Assembly: GCA_965238045.1 (NCBI GenBank)
Contig: CBDEGU010000010.1
Span: 496,001-560,000 of the forward strand
DNA length: 64,000 bases
From: CBDEGU01 sp965238045
GTDB lineage: Bacteria; Acidobacteriota; Terriglobia; Bryobacterales; UBA6623
Direction of reading: 5' to 3'
Shown: positions 1 to 9,637 of the stretch, in pieces
How positions within the stretch are numbered: the first letter of the stretch is position 1
Layout: every line of letters begins with the position of its first letter
Position numbers and translations under genes: made by a program
The notes under the pieces: model-generated
The model's database searches: none
What the model was told of the DNA's origin: nothing
What the model saw: the letters and a program-made list of their open reading frames with translations, nothing else

Positions 1-401
1 AGTTCGCTGCGGGAGGCAAACCACGGGTACTCTTTGTAGACGTGTCGAAGGAGCCGGTTTCGGCTGAGGTTGCCGCGTTTGGAAACAACAAAGCGGATAG
101 CCGTCGCTATGCTGGTGTCAAGCTCCGCGATCCAATCGCGGTCAGCGTCTACGAACCTCCCAACTCGCCACATGTTGTCAGTTTCTTCAACGTAGCCGTT
201 GCGCTTCAGGGCCGCGAGGTCGTGGGTCAAGGCAAACGAGTACGGCCCCAATCGGTAAGGAACGAAGTCGTAGAACCCGGCAACGCTTGACAGCCCGCCC
301 TCATGCCTCAGGAGGAACACGAGCTTTGTGAGGACCACTATTCCGAGGGGCCTTCCAACCAGTTGAAGAGTCGCCAAAAGAGCTTTACTGCGAGTGAGCA
401 C
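1..401 (-). CDS. N-terminal part of a YwgA/DUF488-associated-type protein, cut by the window edge
   Basis: An open minus-strand frame runs from about 401 off the left edge, giving roughly 133 residues without a stop. An in-frame TAA lies two codons before the GTG at 401-399, so the start is that GTG or a later TTG/CTG. The purine-rich AAGGAG overlaps the GTG, so the exact start is uncertain. The protein reads LTKLVFLLRHEGG, then FYDFVPYRLGPYSFAL, then an amphipathic stretch ending in NGYVEE. This resembles the small helical domain of YwgA-like proteins and of proteins found with DUF488. Nothing about activity can be seen in this fragment. The family call rests on motif memory only. Confidence 0.5.
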   Translation of the reverse strand, partial: MLTRSKALLATLQLVGRPLGIVVLTKLVFLLRHEGGLSSVAGFYDFVPYRLGPYSFALTHDLAALKRNGYVEETDNMWRVGRFVDADRDWIAELDTSIATAIRFVVSKRGNLSRNRLLRHVYKEYPWFASRSE

Positions 402-903
402 TCCTTATTCTAGCTTTCCCGCCGCCCTTCGCGGTCCCAGCCTACCGCCCAGGGATTGAGGGACAGGGCTCGTTTTCTCTGAGATGACCGGTCATGAGTC
501 ATGGACTCAGTAGAAGCGCGAAAAAGCGTGACCGGCGCCGAAGCGAAGGGTTTCCGTTCGGCCGCCACCGGCACGGACCGCCCGCCGGTGGCAGGCCGCG
601 CGAAGCCGGCGCAGGCCGCTTCGCCCGCGGGCGGCTTGACAGCAGGAGTTACAATGACGTTGCCGGGTGGAGCGGAAGCGGGCCCTGCTGGGAAGCCGCC
701 TTGCCGATGGATAGGGCCGATGGATAGGCCGGCGGTCTCATCGAGACGAGGATAGCGAAAGCGAAACCTCTTTTCTCGCGGTTGTCTCAAGATCTCATCG
801 GACCGGGAGACCCCGATGCCTTGCACACGCCAGCCTCGGGGCGGCATCCGCACTAACGCGGAGCGCCCGCTCCCCGCTTCGGGCTGAACCGGCAGACTCA
901 GAC
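402..903. other. Intergenic, no gene recognised
   Basis: Very GC-rich. Open frames exist on both strands here, but their products are Arg/Pro/Gly-rich and look like nothing known. It separates the divergent left-edge gene from the sulfotransferase, so promoters for both should lie here. I see no convincing -35/-10 pair. Confidence 0.5.
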
Positions 904-1752
904 GTGAGCAGCAGGACGCACATCGACCGGCCAATCTTCATCGTGGGTCCGGGAAGATCCGGAACAACCCTGCTGCTTAAGCTCCTCGCCGCCCATGGTG
1001 ATTTAGCCTGGTTCTCTGGCTACACTGACAGGTTTCCCTCATTTCCACAGTTGTCCTTGCTCTCAAGAATAGACAGTTTTCCGTTCGCCAACGCCCGGGT
1101 CCGGCTCTCCAAGGGCTGGCCTAAGCCCGCCGAAGCGAATCGGATATGGGGCTCGTGCTTTCCCCATTTCTTGTGGCCCAGCCAGGACTTGGGAGAGCAG
1201 GAGTGCACCGCGGAGGGAGCAGCGAAATTAAGGGAAGTGGTCAGCAAGCATTTGGTCTGGCAGGGTCGAAAGCGATTTCTCACCAAACATACGGGGTACC
1301 CGCGGATCGGACTGATTCGCCGGGTCTTTCCGGATGCTTTGTTCATCTACATCGATCGGGATCCGAGAGCCGTTGTGCACTCCTGGATGAGGCTGCGATG
1401 GATGTTTAAGAGGAAACCCGCCGTATTTCGAGAGATGTCTGTCGTCGACAAACTGCGGATTTACGCGGATCGTTACCTCGCGCTTTATAGCGCAAAGAAG
1501 AAATATAGTCCAGACGCTGACTACTATCAAGTTTATTATGAACATCTGATCAGTGACCCGTTGCGGTGTTTTCAGGAACTTTGCCTAAGGACTGACTTAG
1601 ATTGGACGCACAGGATGGAGCGAAGAATCACGAACTGGCATTTGAAGACTAGAACCAACGAGGCATGGCGTTCCAGGCTGGCCTCAGACGAGCAGGAGCA
1701 TCTCCGCGGTCTGCTGCGGCAGCCCACCGAAGAGATGGGTTACGACGACTGA
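904..1752 (+). CDS. Sulfotransferase family protein
   Basis: A 282-residue protein with GTG start. Residues about 13-22 (VGPGRSGTTL) match the 5'-phosphosulfate loop of PAPS-dependent sulfotransferases, and DPRAVVHSW near residue 154 matches the 3'-phosphate-binding motif. These enzymes move sulfate from PAPS to a hydroxyl or amine; the acceptor cannot be read from the sequence. No signal peptide or membrane segment is visible, so it is probably cytosolic or peripheral. The gene stands alone: divergent DNA lies upstream and a 321-bp gap separates it from the convergent lipoprotein gene. Base composition is a little lower in GC than its neighbours, which fits an accessory gene. Confidence 0.85.
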   Translation: MSSRTHIDRPIFIVGPGRSGTTLLLKLLAAHGDLAWFSGYTDRFPSFPQLSLLSRIDSFPFANARVRLSKGWPKPAEANRIWGSCFPHFLWPSQDLGEQECTAEGAAKLREVVSKHLVWQGRKRFLTKHTGYPRIGLIRRVFPDALFIYIDRDPRAVVHSWMRLRWMFKRKPAVFREMSVVDKLRIYADRYLALYSAKKKYSPDADYYQVYYEHLISDPLRCFQELCLRTDLDWTHRMERRITNWHLKTRTNEAWRSRLASDEQEHLRGLLRQPTEEMGYDD

Positions 1753-2073
1753 ACCCCGCATGATACCCAGTCCACCGAAGGGAAAAGAAGACTGTTTCCA
1801 GTAGGCAGTGACCAAGCGCGTTCCGCGGCGCATGCGGCGCGAACGCTCAAGCAGCGGCGTGACATGGCACCCGAGCAGCCAACCAAGCGGACCTGACACA
1901 CTGCACACCCGCGTCCAATGCCGCGGACGCAGCCCAGCGCGGCCAGCAAAATAAGAACGACCAAAACGATCCAAGAATCCTGGCAATACCGGGCAAGGAA
2001 CCCGCCCGACCGCAACAGCCCCCCACAACGCCGCCCTGCTCCAGAGAGCAGCAGTTCGCGCTCGGGCGCCCGT
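1753..2073. other. Intergenic between convergent genes
   Basis: No gene recognised. A minus-strand open frame continues through here from the shifted frame of the lipoprotein gene, but it has no protein-like character. No clear terminator hairpin with a T-run was seen. Confidence 0.5.
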
Positions 2074-4127
2074 TTATTGCGGATCGTTCTTCGCCTGTTG
2101 GGCGAGCTTGAGGTTGCGGCGCGCACCCTCGAAATCAGGGTCGGCCTCGATCGCGGCCTGAAAATGCTTGATGGCCTCATCGAACTGGCCCTGTGTGCCC
2201 AGCAGGCTGCCAAGGTTGTTCTGGGCCTCGGCGTAGCGCGGATTGATTTCGATGGCTTTGCGGAAGTGGCGAATCGCTTCGTCGAACCTGCCCATGGACC
2301 CGAGGGTGATCGCCATGTTGTTGTGCGCCTCGGCATAGGCGGGGTCGGCGGCAAGCGCCCGCCGGAAATGGAGCAGGCCGGCTCGAACTCGCCCCGCGAG
2401 CCCAGCGCGATGCCGAGATTGTTGTTAGCGCGCGCGTGATCGGGGTCGGTTTTGAGCGCGGCGCGAAAGTGCTTCGCCGCGCCGTCGAGTTCCCCGCGTC
2501 CGGCGAGAAGCACTCCGAGGTTGTTGTGAGGCTCGGCGTAGCCGGGGTCGATATCGAGCGCCCTCCGGTAGTAGCGGACCGCCTGATCGGGATTGCCGAG
2601 GGCTTCGGCGACGACGCCGAGGTTATAGACGGCAAATTCGTGGTCCGGCTTGTCGCGCACGACCCGCTCGAAGTGTGCGCGCGCCTTTTTATATTCGCCC
2701 TCCTCGAGGTAGAACGTCCCGGCCCTGTTGCGCTTGGCGTAGTCGCCGGGCTCGACTTCGAGCCGCAATTCGAGGCCCTCGATCTGAGCGTGCTGTTCTT
2801 TCTCCGCGAAATCAGCCCGCAGGAAGGCCAGTTCCTCCGCGTTGCGCGGCAGCACCTGCAACCAGAGATCGCCCATCTCGCGGGACGTGCTCCCCCCATA
2901 GGTCACGCGAACGGGCGGGTCGCCCGGATTCTCGGGGTTGGCGGCCGAATTGTCATAGCTAAACCGCACCCGGATTTCGGTGCCGGCCGGCAGAGAGACG
3001 GGCTGGGCATACTGATATTCGTCCTGCCAGCCGAAGTCCCATTCTTTGATGCGGAGCAGGATTTTCTCTTGCCCGCCGGGCAGCTTGGCGACGCTGGTCA
3101 TTTCCTTGCAGAGGTAGTGGGCGTGAGGGTAGACGTTGAGTACCTCGGCATCGACCGGCAGGATGTAGCTATCCTCCATGACGTAGTTCTGCTCGCCAGG
3201 AGCGATGTCGATGGTCTTCAAGCCCAGACGCAAGATGGCCGGCACGCGGCTGGGCGGCTTGTCGGTGAAATAGAAACCCATCGAGGATTGAATCGTCTCC
3301 GTCTTGCCGGTGGGGAGCATGTGCATCGCAAGCACCAGGCCGGCGCCCTTGCTCAGATGCCAGGCCCGGCCTTCCTCGCGCCTCACGGGCTGCTTGCCCG
3401 AAGTCCAGCCGATCCAGTGGCCGTTGGGATCGAAGACGTCATCGAGCGGCATGCTGGAGCTGTAGCCGGGTTCGGGGTCGGCGGCGTCGCGGCCTCGTGA
3501 CTGGCCCGTGGCGTCGAACAGCATGCGGGCATGGCGGACGACCTTGGCGTTGCCGGGCCGAAACTCGAAGCTCTCCACATAGCGATCTTTCTCAAGGGGA
3601 ATGGGAATGGCGAAGAGACGAAAGACGCCGGGACCGCCCGCGGGCAGCGTAAAAGCTTCCGGCATTTGGATGATCAAGTCCGGCGCGCCCAGTTGCCAGC
3701 CCTCGCTCCACTGGGGCAGCGGGGGCAGATCGGCCGCCTCGCCTTGCGGTGCGCCCGCGGCGACCCATCGGCGAATGATGTCCACCTGCTCTGGCGTGAG
3801 GCGGCGTTCGCTGGTGAATTTTTCTCCGCCGGGTTCGGGCAAATAGGGCGGCATGTAGCCGCTTTGAGTGACGGTGGCGATGAGCTGGGCGCGGCCCTTG
3901 ACATCGTCATAGGTCAGGAACGGGAAGGGACCGGCTTCCCCCGGGCGATGGCAGCCCGCGCAGTTCTCGAAAACGATGGGCGCGACATCTCTTGTGAAAG
4001 TGACGGCGGCGACGTGTTCGGAGTCGCCGGGTTGGCTGGAGCAAGCTGCGTTCAGCAGCAGAGCGAGCAGCAGAACAGGCAGCGAAGCGGCGGCGAAGCT
4101 GATCTTCTGATGGGTGATTCGGGTCAT
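2074..4127 (-). CDS. Lipoprotein with cytochrome c-like, copper-monooxygenase-like and TPR domains (frameshifted)
   Basis: The start is ATG at 4127, giving a lipoprotein signal with lipobox LLNAAC and Cys29. A haem motif CAGCH lies at residues 56-60, in the style of planctomycete/acidobacterial cytochrome domains. The middle (about 150-420) carries HAHYLCKEM and a YDNSAANPENP stretch, typical of the type II copper ascorbate-dependent monooxygenase fold. From about residue 450 there are TPR repeats. Near 2375 the frame breaks: the TPRs continue in another frame (LLHFRRALAADPAYAEA) to a TAA at 2074. One extra C in a CC run would repair it, giving about 684 residues. Probably a secreted, outer-envelope protein; the substrate is unknown. 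The gene lies 44 bp after a quinone oxidoreductase, probably cotranscribed. Confidence 0.8.
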
Positions 4128-4171
4128 TGCAGGTCCGAAATATAACAACCTATGGCGCGAGTGGCGCGCTA

Positions 4172-5158
4172 TCAGATAGTGGGGGCGATGATGAGGGCGA
4201 TTTTCCCTTTCACTTTGCGGTCGGCAATGCACTGCAAGGCCTCGGGAGCTTTTTCCAGCGGAAAGGTCATGGGCGGCGCGGGGCGAATCTTCCCGCCGGT
4301 GTAGAGGTCGTTCAGTTCCCGCTGGGCAGTCTGTATCCAGGTTTCGTTCTCGAGGATGTGTCTTCCCCAGAAGGCGCCGACGATCGAAATATTCTTGAGC
4401 AGAATTCGGTTGGCGGCCACGCTGGGGATGCGGCCGCTGGTGAAGCCCACGACCAAAAGCCTGCCGCCCGGCGCGATGCACTTCGTAGAGAGATCAAAGA
4501 TGTCTCCGCCGACCGGGTCATAGATGACATCCGCGCCCAGCCCCGAGGTGATCTCTTTGATATGGCCGACCCAGGCCGGGTCCTGGTAGCTGAGGACGTG
4601 GTCCGCTCCCTGAGCGCGACAGAAGGCGAGCTTTTCTTCACTGCCGGCCGTGGCGATCACTTTCGCGCCGAAATGCTTGCCGAGCTGAATCGCCGCCACG
4701 CCGACCCCGCTCGCCCCGGCATGTACGAGCAGCCATTCGCCGGGCCGCAGCCGGGCCCTCTCGTGCAAGGCGTACAGCGAGGTCTGGTAGACCACCAGGA
4801 AACCGGACGCCGTCGCGTCGTCCATGCCCTCTGGGATCGGACTGACCCTGCTGGCGGGCACAACGGAATATTCAGCGAAACCGCCCATTTCCATCTTCGC
4901 CATGACGCAGTCGCCAGGAGAGAATTCCGTGACGGCCGCGCCCACCGCTTCCACGCGGCCAGAGACTTCCGCTCCGGGAGTGAACGGGAACGCGGGCTTG
5001 GTCTGATACTTGCCCTGTATCCAGAGCCTGTCGAAAAAGTTCACCCCGGCGGCCGCGTTGCGGACAAGCACTTCCGCATCCGCTGGTTCGGGAACCGGTA
5101 TGTCGTCGAACGACATTTCGTCGGGTTCACCGTAGGCATGCACACGCCAGCATTTCAT
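4172..5158 (-). CDS. Zinc-independent medium-chain dehydrogenase, NADPH:quinone oxidoreductase family
   Basis: About 328 residues from the ATG at 5158 (MKCWRVHAYGEPD); a GTG 33 bp upstream could add 11 residues but matches the family less well. The Rossmann motif HAGASGVGVAAIQLGK sits near residues 135-150, and GADVIYDPVGG follows, both standard in the QOR branch. The structural and catalytic zinc cysteines are absent. Enzymes of this branch reduce quinones or activated double bonds with NADPH in the cytosol. The gene follows metH on the same strand (about 100 bp) and precedes the haem/copper lipoprotein, so the three may form a loose transcription unit. Confidence 0.88.
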   Translation of the reverse strand: MKCWRVHAYGEPDEMSFDDIPVPEPADAEVLVRNAAAGVNFFDRLWIQGKYQTKPAFPFTPGAEVSGRVEAVGAAVTEFSPGDCVMAKMEMGGFAEYSVVPASRVSPIPEGMDDATASGFLVVYQTSLYALHERARLRPGEWLLVHAGASGVGVAAIQLGKHFGAKVIATAGSEEKLAFCRAQGADHVLSYQDPAWVGHIKEITSGLGADVIYDPVGGDIFDLSTKCIAPGGRLLVVGFTSGRIPSVAANRILLKNISIVGAFWGRHILENETWIQTAQRELNDLYTGGKIRPAPPMTFPLEKAPEALQCIADRKVKGKIALIIAPTI

Positions 5159-5256
5159 GAGTTCGCTCACTTGGATAGGGTACTGTATCACGCAGGCCGC
5201 CCGGCCCGGCCAGCGGCTGATTTTCAGAGTCTGTGGCGGCGAGAGCAGAAGACCGG

Positions 5257-8200
5257 CTAGCTGTTGACGTCGAAATAGATGCAGTCGGGGTGCTGAAAAA
5301 CCAGAGCGCTTACGCTGGCTTCAGGATCCATCATGAAGCCGTCGGTCAGCCGAACGCCGATGCCTTCGGGCCGCAGCAAGCGGAACAGCGGTTCTTGAGC
5401 TTCGAGATCCGGACACGCGGCGTAGCCGAAGCTATAACGCCGGCCGCGGTACTTCGACTTAAAGCGGTCGAGCATGGTCGTCCCCGGCGGATCGGGAAAG
5501 CCCCAATCCTCGCGGATGCGGCGATGCAGCCACTCGGCGGCGGCTTCGGCGGTCTCGATGGCGAGAGCCTGGACGCCGTGAGATTTCAGGTATTCGCCTT
5601 GCTGCTTGTACTCTTCGGCGCGTTCGCGGATGCCTTCCCCGGCAGTCACCACGAAGAGGGCGACCGAATCCCTTGCGCCATTTCCCGTGCCATCCCCTGC
5701 GCCGTTCTTGCTCGGGACGATGAAGTCCGCAAGCGAGAGGCCGTCGGATCGGCGCTGGCGCGGGAAGGAGAACACCTGTCGCGGCTCGGAGTCACCCGGC
5801 TCGAACACGCGCAGCGAATTCCCCGAGCTGTCGGCTTCAAAGAAGCGCCACACTGCGCGAACCTTCATGAAGCGGGCGGCTTCGGTCTTGAGTTCTTCGA
5901 TCAGTTCGCGGAGCTCCAACGCCTTGGCATCGCGGGCGGCCAGGTGTTCCACGAAATTGCCCTTGAATCCCAGGTGGCGGCCGTAGAGCATCTGGAGGTT
6001 GATGTAGGACCAGACCTCCTGAAGTTGAGGAATGTCCCGCTGGATCCGTCCGGCATAGGGCGGCCCCAGGCAGGGCAGATCGATGCGAGCGCGCGAACTG
6101 CGGGTGGTGGAGATGACCGCGGGCCGATCGGCTTCCGGCCGGGAATCGGCCTCGGCCGGCCGGTGTTCCTTGATGAGCGCCTCGCGCTGGCCGGGATCCA
6201 TCAAACAGTTCATCAGCCTTAGGCCGGTCATGGCGTCGTTAGCGTAGCAGACGATCGAGTCGTAGCTCGGCGCGATCTTGCGGCGGGTAAAGCTGTCGCT
6301 TAGCGCGGCGCCGCCGACCAGCATCGGCACGCTGACCCCGGCGTCGCGCAGATCGCCCGCGGTAATGACCATCTGCCGGGCGCTCTTAACCAGAAGGCCG
6401 GAGAGACCGATGGCGTCGGGCTTGTGCTCCCGATAGGCCTGGATGAGGTCTTCGGGCGGGACCTTGATGCCCAGATTAATGACGGAAAAGCCGTTGTTGG
6501 TGAGGATGATGTCGACCAGGTTCTTGCCGATATCGTGCACATCGCCCTTGACCGTCGCCAGAAGGATCTTGCCCTTGGAACTGTCCTCGGCCTTCTCCAT
6601 GTACTGCTCAAGATGGCTGACGGCGGCCTTCATCGCTTCGGCCGACTGCAGCACCTCGGCGACGATCAACTCGTTTGCGTTGAAGAGGCGGCCGACTTCC
6701 TTCATGCCCTCCATCAGAGGACCGTTGACGATATCGAGAGGCGCGAATCCTTCCTGGCGTTTACGCTCAAGATCCTTGATGAGGCCCTCCTTCGTGCCCT
6801 CGAGAATGTAGTTGGCGAGACGTTCGTCAAGCGAGAGGCTGGCGGCCGGTTTCTCAACGCGCGCCGACGCGCCGCGGAAATGCTCGGCGATCTTGGCGAT
6901 ATGGTGCTGGTTGAAGCGGGCTTTCTGTTCGTTGCTCTGCTCGCGGTAGTCACGCGGCGCGTCATCGCCCGGGATCGGATAGTTCCACAGCAGGTCCTCG
7001 GTGAGCTGTTTTTCGTCCGCCGGGATGGAGGCATAGCGCTTAAGCTTCTCGGTATTGATGATCGCCAGATCGAGACCGGCCTTGGTGACGTGGTAGAGGA
7101 AAACCGAGTTGACGACCTCGCGCGCCGCGGCGGGCAGGCCAAAGCTGACATTGCTGATGCCGAGTATGGTTTTCGATCGCGGCAGCGACTGCCGGATCGC
7201 ACGGACGGCCTCGATAGTCTCGACCGCGCTGCCGATGTAGTTCTCGTCGCCGGTGGCGCAGGGGAAGACGAGGGGATCGAAGATCAGATCTTCCTCGTGC
7301 ATGCCAAAGGTCTCGGTGCAGAGCTTGTGTGAGCGCTGAGCAATCGATAGCTTCCGCTCGCGAGTGATGGCTTGCGCCTGCTCTTTGTCTTCGTCGATGG
7401 AACCGATGACGATCGCGGCGCCGTACTTCTTCACAATCGGCAGCACTGCGTGGAAGCGCTCTTCGCCGTCCTCAAAATTGATCGAGTTGATGATACTTTT
7501 TCCCAGGCAGTAGGTCAAAGCGCGTTCGATGGCGACCGAACTGGTGGAGTCGATCATCAGCGGCGCCTTGACTTTCTGGATCACCTTCTCATAGAAGCGG
7601 TCGATGTCGCTGAGTTCGTCGCGATCGGGGTTCTCCAGATTAATGTCGATGATCTGCGCCCCGTTCTTGACCTGCCGGCGGGCGATCTCCGAGGCTTCTT
7701 CGTACTGCTCGTTCGAGATCATGCGCTTGAAGGCGCGCGAGCCGACTTCGTTGGTTCGCTCACCCACCAGCAGCGGACGATTGTCGTCGGTTGCCTCGAC
7801 CAGCTCGATGCCCGAGTAGAGGTTGCGGCGCGCGGCGCGGTGGCGACGCGGCTCTTTGCCCCCGGCCATCTGGGCAATCGCATGAATGTGAGCGGGCGTC
7901 GTGCCGCAGCAGCCTCCCACGAAGTTGAGCCAGCCGTTGCGGACAAAACGTTCCAGCGCCGCTGCCAGCGACTCGGGCGACTCGAGGTACTGGCCGTCTT
8001 CATCGGGCAACCCGGCGTTGGGGTAGCAGGAAACGCGCGTCCCGGCCATCTCTGAAATCGTGCGCAGGTGGTCGGTCATGAACTCCGGGCCGGTGGCGCA
8101 GTTCAGGCCGATCGAGAGCAAATCGGCGTGTTCGAGCGACGCGACCAGGGCGTCGGCCTGCTGACCGGCGAGCATCGTGCCGGTGGGTTCGATCGTGCCG

Positions 8201-8790
8201 GAAACCATCACCGGGAGGTGACGGTCCCATTGGAGCGCAACTTCTTCGATCGCGATCAGGGCCGCCTTAATATTGCGCGTGTCCTGGCAAGTCTCGACCA
8301 GCAGAATATCGGCGCCTCCCTCGACCAGCGCCGCGGCCTGATCGTGAAAGTCGCGCCGCAGCTCATCGAAGGTGATGCCGCCGGTCACGGTGATGGCCTT
8401 GGTCGTAGGACCGATCGATCCGGCGACGAAGCGGGGCTTGGCGGCGGTAGAAAATTCATCCGCCGCCTGGCGGGCGAGCCTGGCGGCGCTCAAGTTGATG
8501 TCACGGCTCTTGCCGGCGAGCCCGAACTCCTTCAAATCACTCGCGGTCGCGTTGAACGAGTTGCTCTCGATGATGTCCGAACCCGCTTCAAGATACTTCC
8601 GATGGATGCCGAGAATGATGTCCGGACGCGTGAGGACGAGATGATCGTTGCTGCCCTCGTATCGGGGGCCGCCGAAATCTTCCGGGCCGAGTTCGCAGTC
8701 CTGAATGGCCGTACCCATCGCGCCGTCCAGTACAAGAATCCGTTCATCGAGCGCCTGATGCAGGATCTGGATGCGGTCGTGTGAATTCAT
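5257..8790 (-). CDS. metH: Cobalamin-dependent methionine synthase
   Basis: A full-length 1177-residue MetH (E. coli MetH is about 1230). Domains in order: homocysteine-binding barrel with the zinc cysteines in GGCCGTTP (near residue 300); pterin-binding barrel from about 340 (LLVGERTNEVGS); B12 cap helices from about 640; B12-binding domain with VKGDVHDIGKN and its axial histidine near 770; and a C-terminal SAM-dependent reactivation domain with RGRRYSFGYAACPDLE. It methylates homocysteine to methionine using methyltetrahydrofolate, in the cytosol. The reactivation domain is slightly short and contains a low-complexity GAGDGTGNGA linker near 1040. No cobalamin riboswitch was recognised upstream. 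Confidence 0.97.
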   Translation of the reverse strand: MNSHDRIQILHQALDERILVLDGAMGTAIQDCELGPEDFGGPRYEGSNDHLVLTRPDIILGIHRKYLEAGSDIIESNSFNATASDLKEFGLAGKSRDINLSAARLARQAADEFSTAAKPRFVAGSIGPTTKAITVTGGITFDELRRDFHDQAAALVEGGADILLVETCQDTRNIKAALIAIEEVALQWDRHLPVMVSGTIEPTGTMLAGQQADALVASLEHADLLSIGLNCATGPEFMTDHLRTISEMAGTRVSCYPNAGLPDEDGQYLESPESLAAALERFVRNGWLNFVGGCCGTTPAHIHAIAQMAGGKEPRRHRAARRNLYSGIELVEATDDNRPLLVGERTNEVGSRAFKRMISNEQYEEASEIARRQVKNGAQIIDINLENPDRDELSDIDRFYEKVIQKVKAPLMIDSTSSVAIERALTYCLGKSIINSINFEDGEERFHAVLPIVKKYGAAIVIGSIDEDKEQAQAITRERKLSIAQRSHKLCTETFGMHEEDLIFDPLVFPCATGDENYIGSAVETIEAVRAIRQSLPRSKTILGISNVSFGLPAAAREVVNSVFLYHVTKAGLDLAIINTEKLKRYASIPADEKQLTEDLLWNYPIPGDDAPRDYREQSNEQKARFNQHHIAKIAEHFRGASARVEKPAASLSLDERLANYILEGTKEGLIKDLERKRQEGFAPLDIVNGPLMEGMKEVGRLFNANELIVAEVLQSAEAMKAAVSHLEQYMEKAEDSSKGKILLATVKGDVHDIGKNLVDIILTNNGFSVINLGIKVPPEDLIQAYREHKPDAIGLSGLLVKSARQMVITAGDLRDAGVSVPMLVGGAALSDSFTRRKIAPSYDSIVCYANDAMTGLRLMNCLMDPGQREALIKEHRPAEADSRPEADRPAVISTTRSSRARIDLPCLGPPYAGRIQRDIPQLQEVWSYINLQMLYGRHLGFKGNFVEHLAARDAKALELRELIEELKTEAARFMKVRAVWRFFEADSSGNSLRVFEPGDSEPRQVFSFPRQRRSDGLSLADFIVPSKNGAGDGTGNGARDSVALFVVTAGEGIRERAEEYKQQGEYLKSHGVQALAIETAEAAAEWLHRRIREDWGFPDPPGTTMLDRFKSKYRGRRYSFGYAACPDLEAQEPLFRLLRPEGIGVRLTDGFMMDPEASVSALVFQHPDCIYFDVNS

Positions 8791-8846
8791 GAGATATCTG
8801 GCCGCATCAAGGCCGGCGGTTCACGGCGAGGCGCCGAAACCGCCGC

Positions 8847-8894
8847 GCGTTGCAGCTCCCGTGCGTTGCAACCCCCGTGCGTCGCAACCTCCGC
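8847..8894. repeat. Three tandem copies of a 16-bp unit upstream of metH
   Basis: Units at 8847-8862, 8863-8878 and 8879-8894, of the form GCGTTGCAACCCCCGT with 2-4 differences. They lie 57 bp upstream of the metH start, between metH and the divergent YkgJ gene. The function is unknown; the array is too short and regular for CRISPR. Confidence 0.7.
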
Positions 8895-9080
8895 GGACCC
8901 GGCCCGCAGCGTTCTAACAATACCCGGCCGACCGGAGCTGAGTACAATCGTTGCTCCGTAGTATGGATCGACTTCTTTCGCCTGGTTACTTATTATAAGT
9001 CGCTACGGTTCGCGCGCCGGTTTCCCGCCGCGCGGCCGTTCACCGGTAGCCTGGAACGATTTCGCGCCTGGAGGAACTTG

Positions 9081-9605
9081 GTGGCCAAAACCAGAAAATC
9101 ATCAACCACTGCCGTGAATGGGAGCGGGCCGGCAGCGGGGTTCGTGTCGCTTTCTTTGCTGCTCTCGGCGGACCCGCGGAATATGCCCGACCCCAACGAC
9201 GGGCCGCCCTGTCATTTGTGCACGGCGCGATGCTGCAAGTATTTCGCTCTGCCCATCTCGACGCCTCGCACCCTCGAGGACTACGATCACATCCGCTGGT
9301 ACTTGATGCACGAGGGGATTGCCGTCTGGATGGATGACGGCGATTGGTACTTGGAGGTCCGAACCATCTGCCAGCACCTGCAGCCGGACAATAGCTGCGG
9401 CATCTACGACACTCGTCCGCAAATTTGCCGCGACTACGGCGGAGAGGAACCATGCGAGTTCTTCACCGACGATCTCAAATACGATCTGTACTTCACCTCG
9501 GACGCGGACTTCGAAGTCTGGGTGGCCGCCGAACAGGAAAAGGTGAAACAGCGCCATGCCAGGCGGCGCGCCCGGCGAAGCAAGCGACAGGTGGCGGCAC
9601 CATAG
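9081..9605 (+). CDS. YkgJ family cysteine-cluster protein
   Basis: About 174 residues. I place the start at GTG 9081 because GGAGG lies six bases upstream; a later ATG at 9184 and an earlier open extension to 8850 are alternatives. The family signature is clear: CHLCTARCCKYF near residue 41, then a second group with CQHL, SCGIYDTRPQICRDY and a final Cys. These cysteines are thought to bind a metal, probably zinc or an Fe-S centre. The C-terminal tail is Arg/Lys-rich. The following methyltransferase starts 32 bp downstream, so the two are probably cotranscribed. The biological role of the family is not established. Confidence 0.8.
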   Translation: MAKTRKSSTTAVNGSGPAAGFVSLSLLLSADPRNMPDPNDGPPCHLCTARCCKYFALPISTPRTLEDYDHIRWYLMHEGIAVWMDDGDWYLEVRTICQHLQPDNSCGIYDTRPQICRDYGGEEPCEFFTDDLKYDLYFTSDADFEVWVAAEQEKVKQRHARRRARRSKRQVAAP

Positions 9606-9637
9606 GACGCCCGCGGCGCATACTCTCAACTCTCCCC

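Noticed and set aside
410..934. A 174-residue open frame on the minus strand and others on plus in the same place
   Set aside because: Products are Arg/Pro-rich with no domain or ribosome site; typical of open frames in high-GC DNA.
8847..8894. CRISPR array
   Set aside because: Units of 16 bp with no spacers; the same applies to the 14-bp array at 11957-12012. No cas genes.
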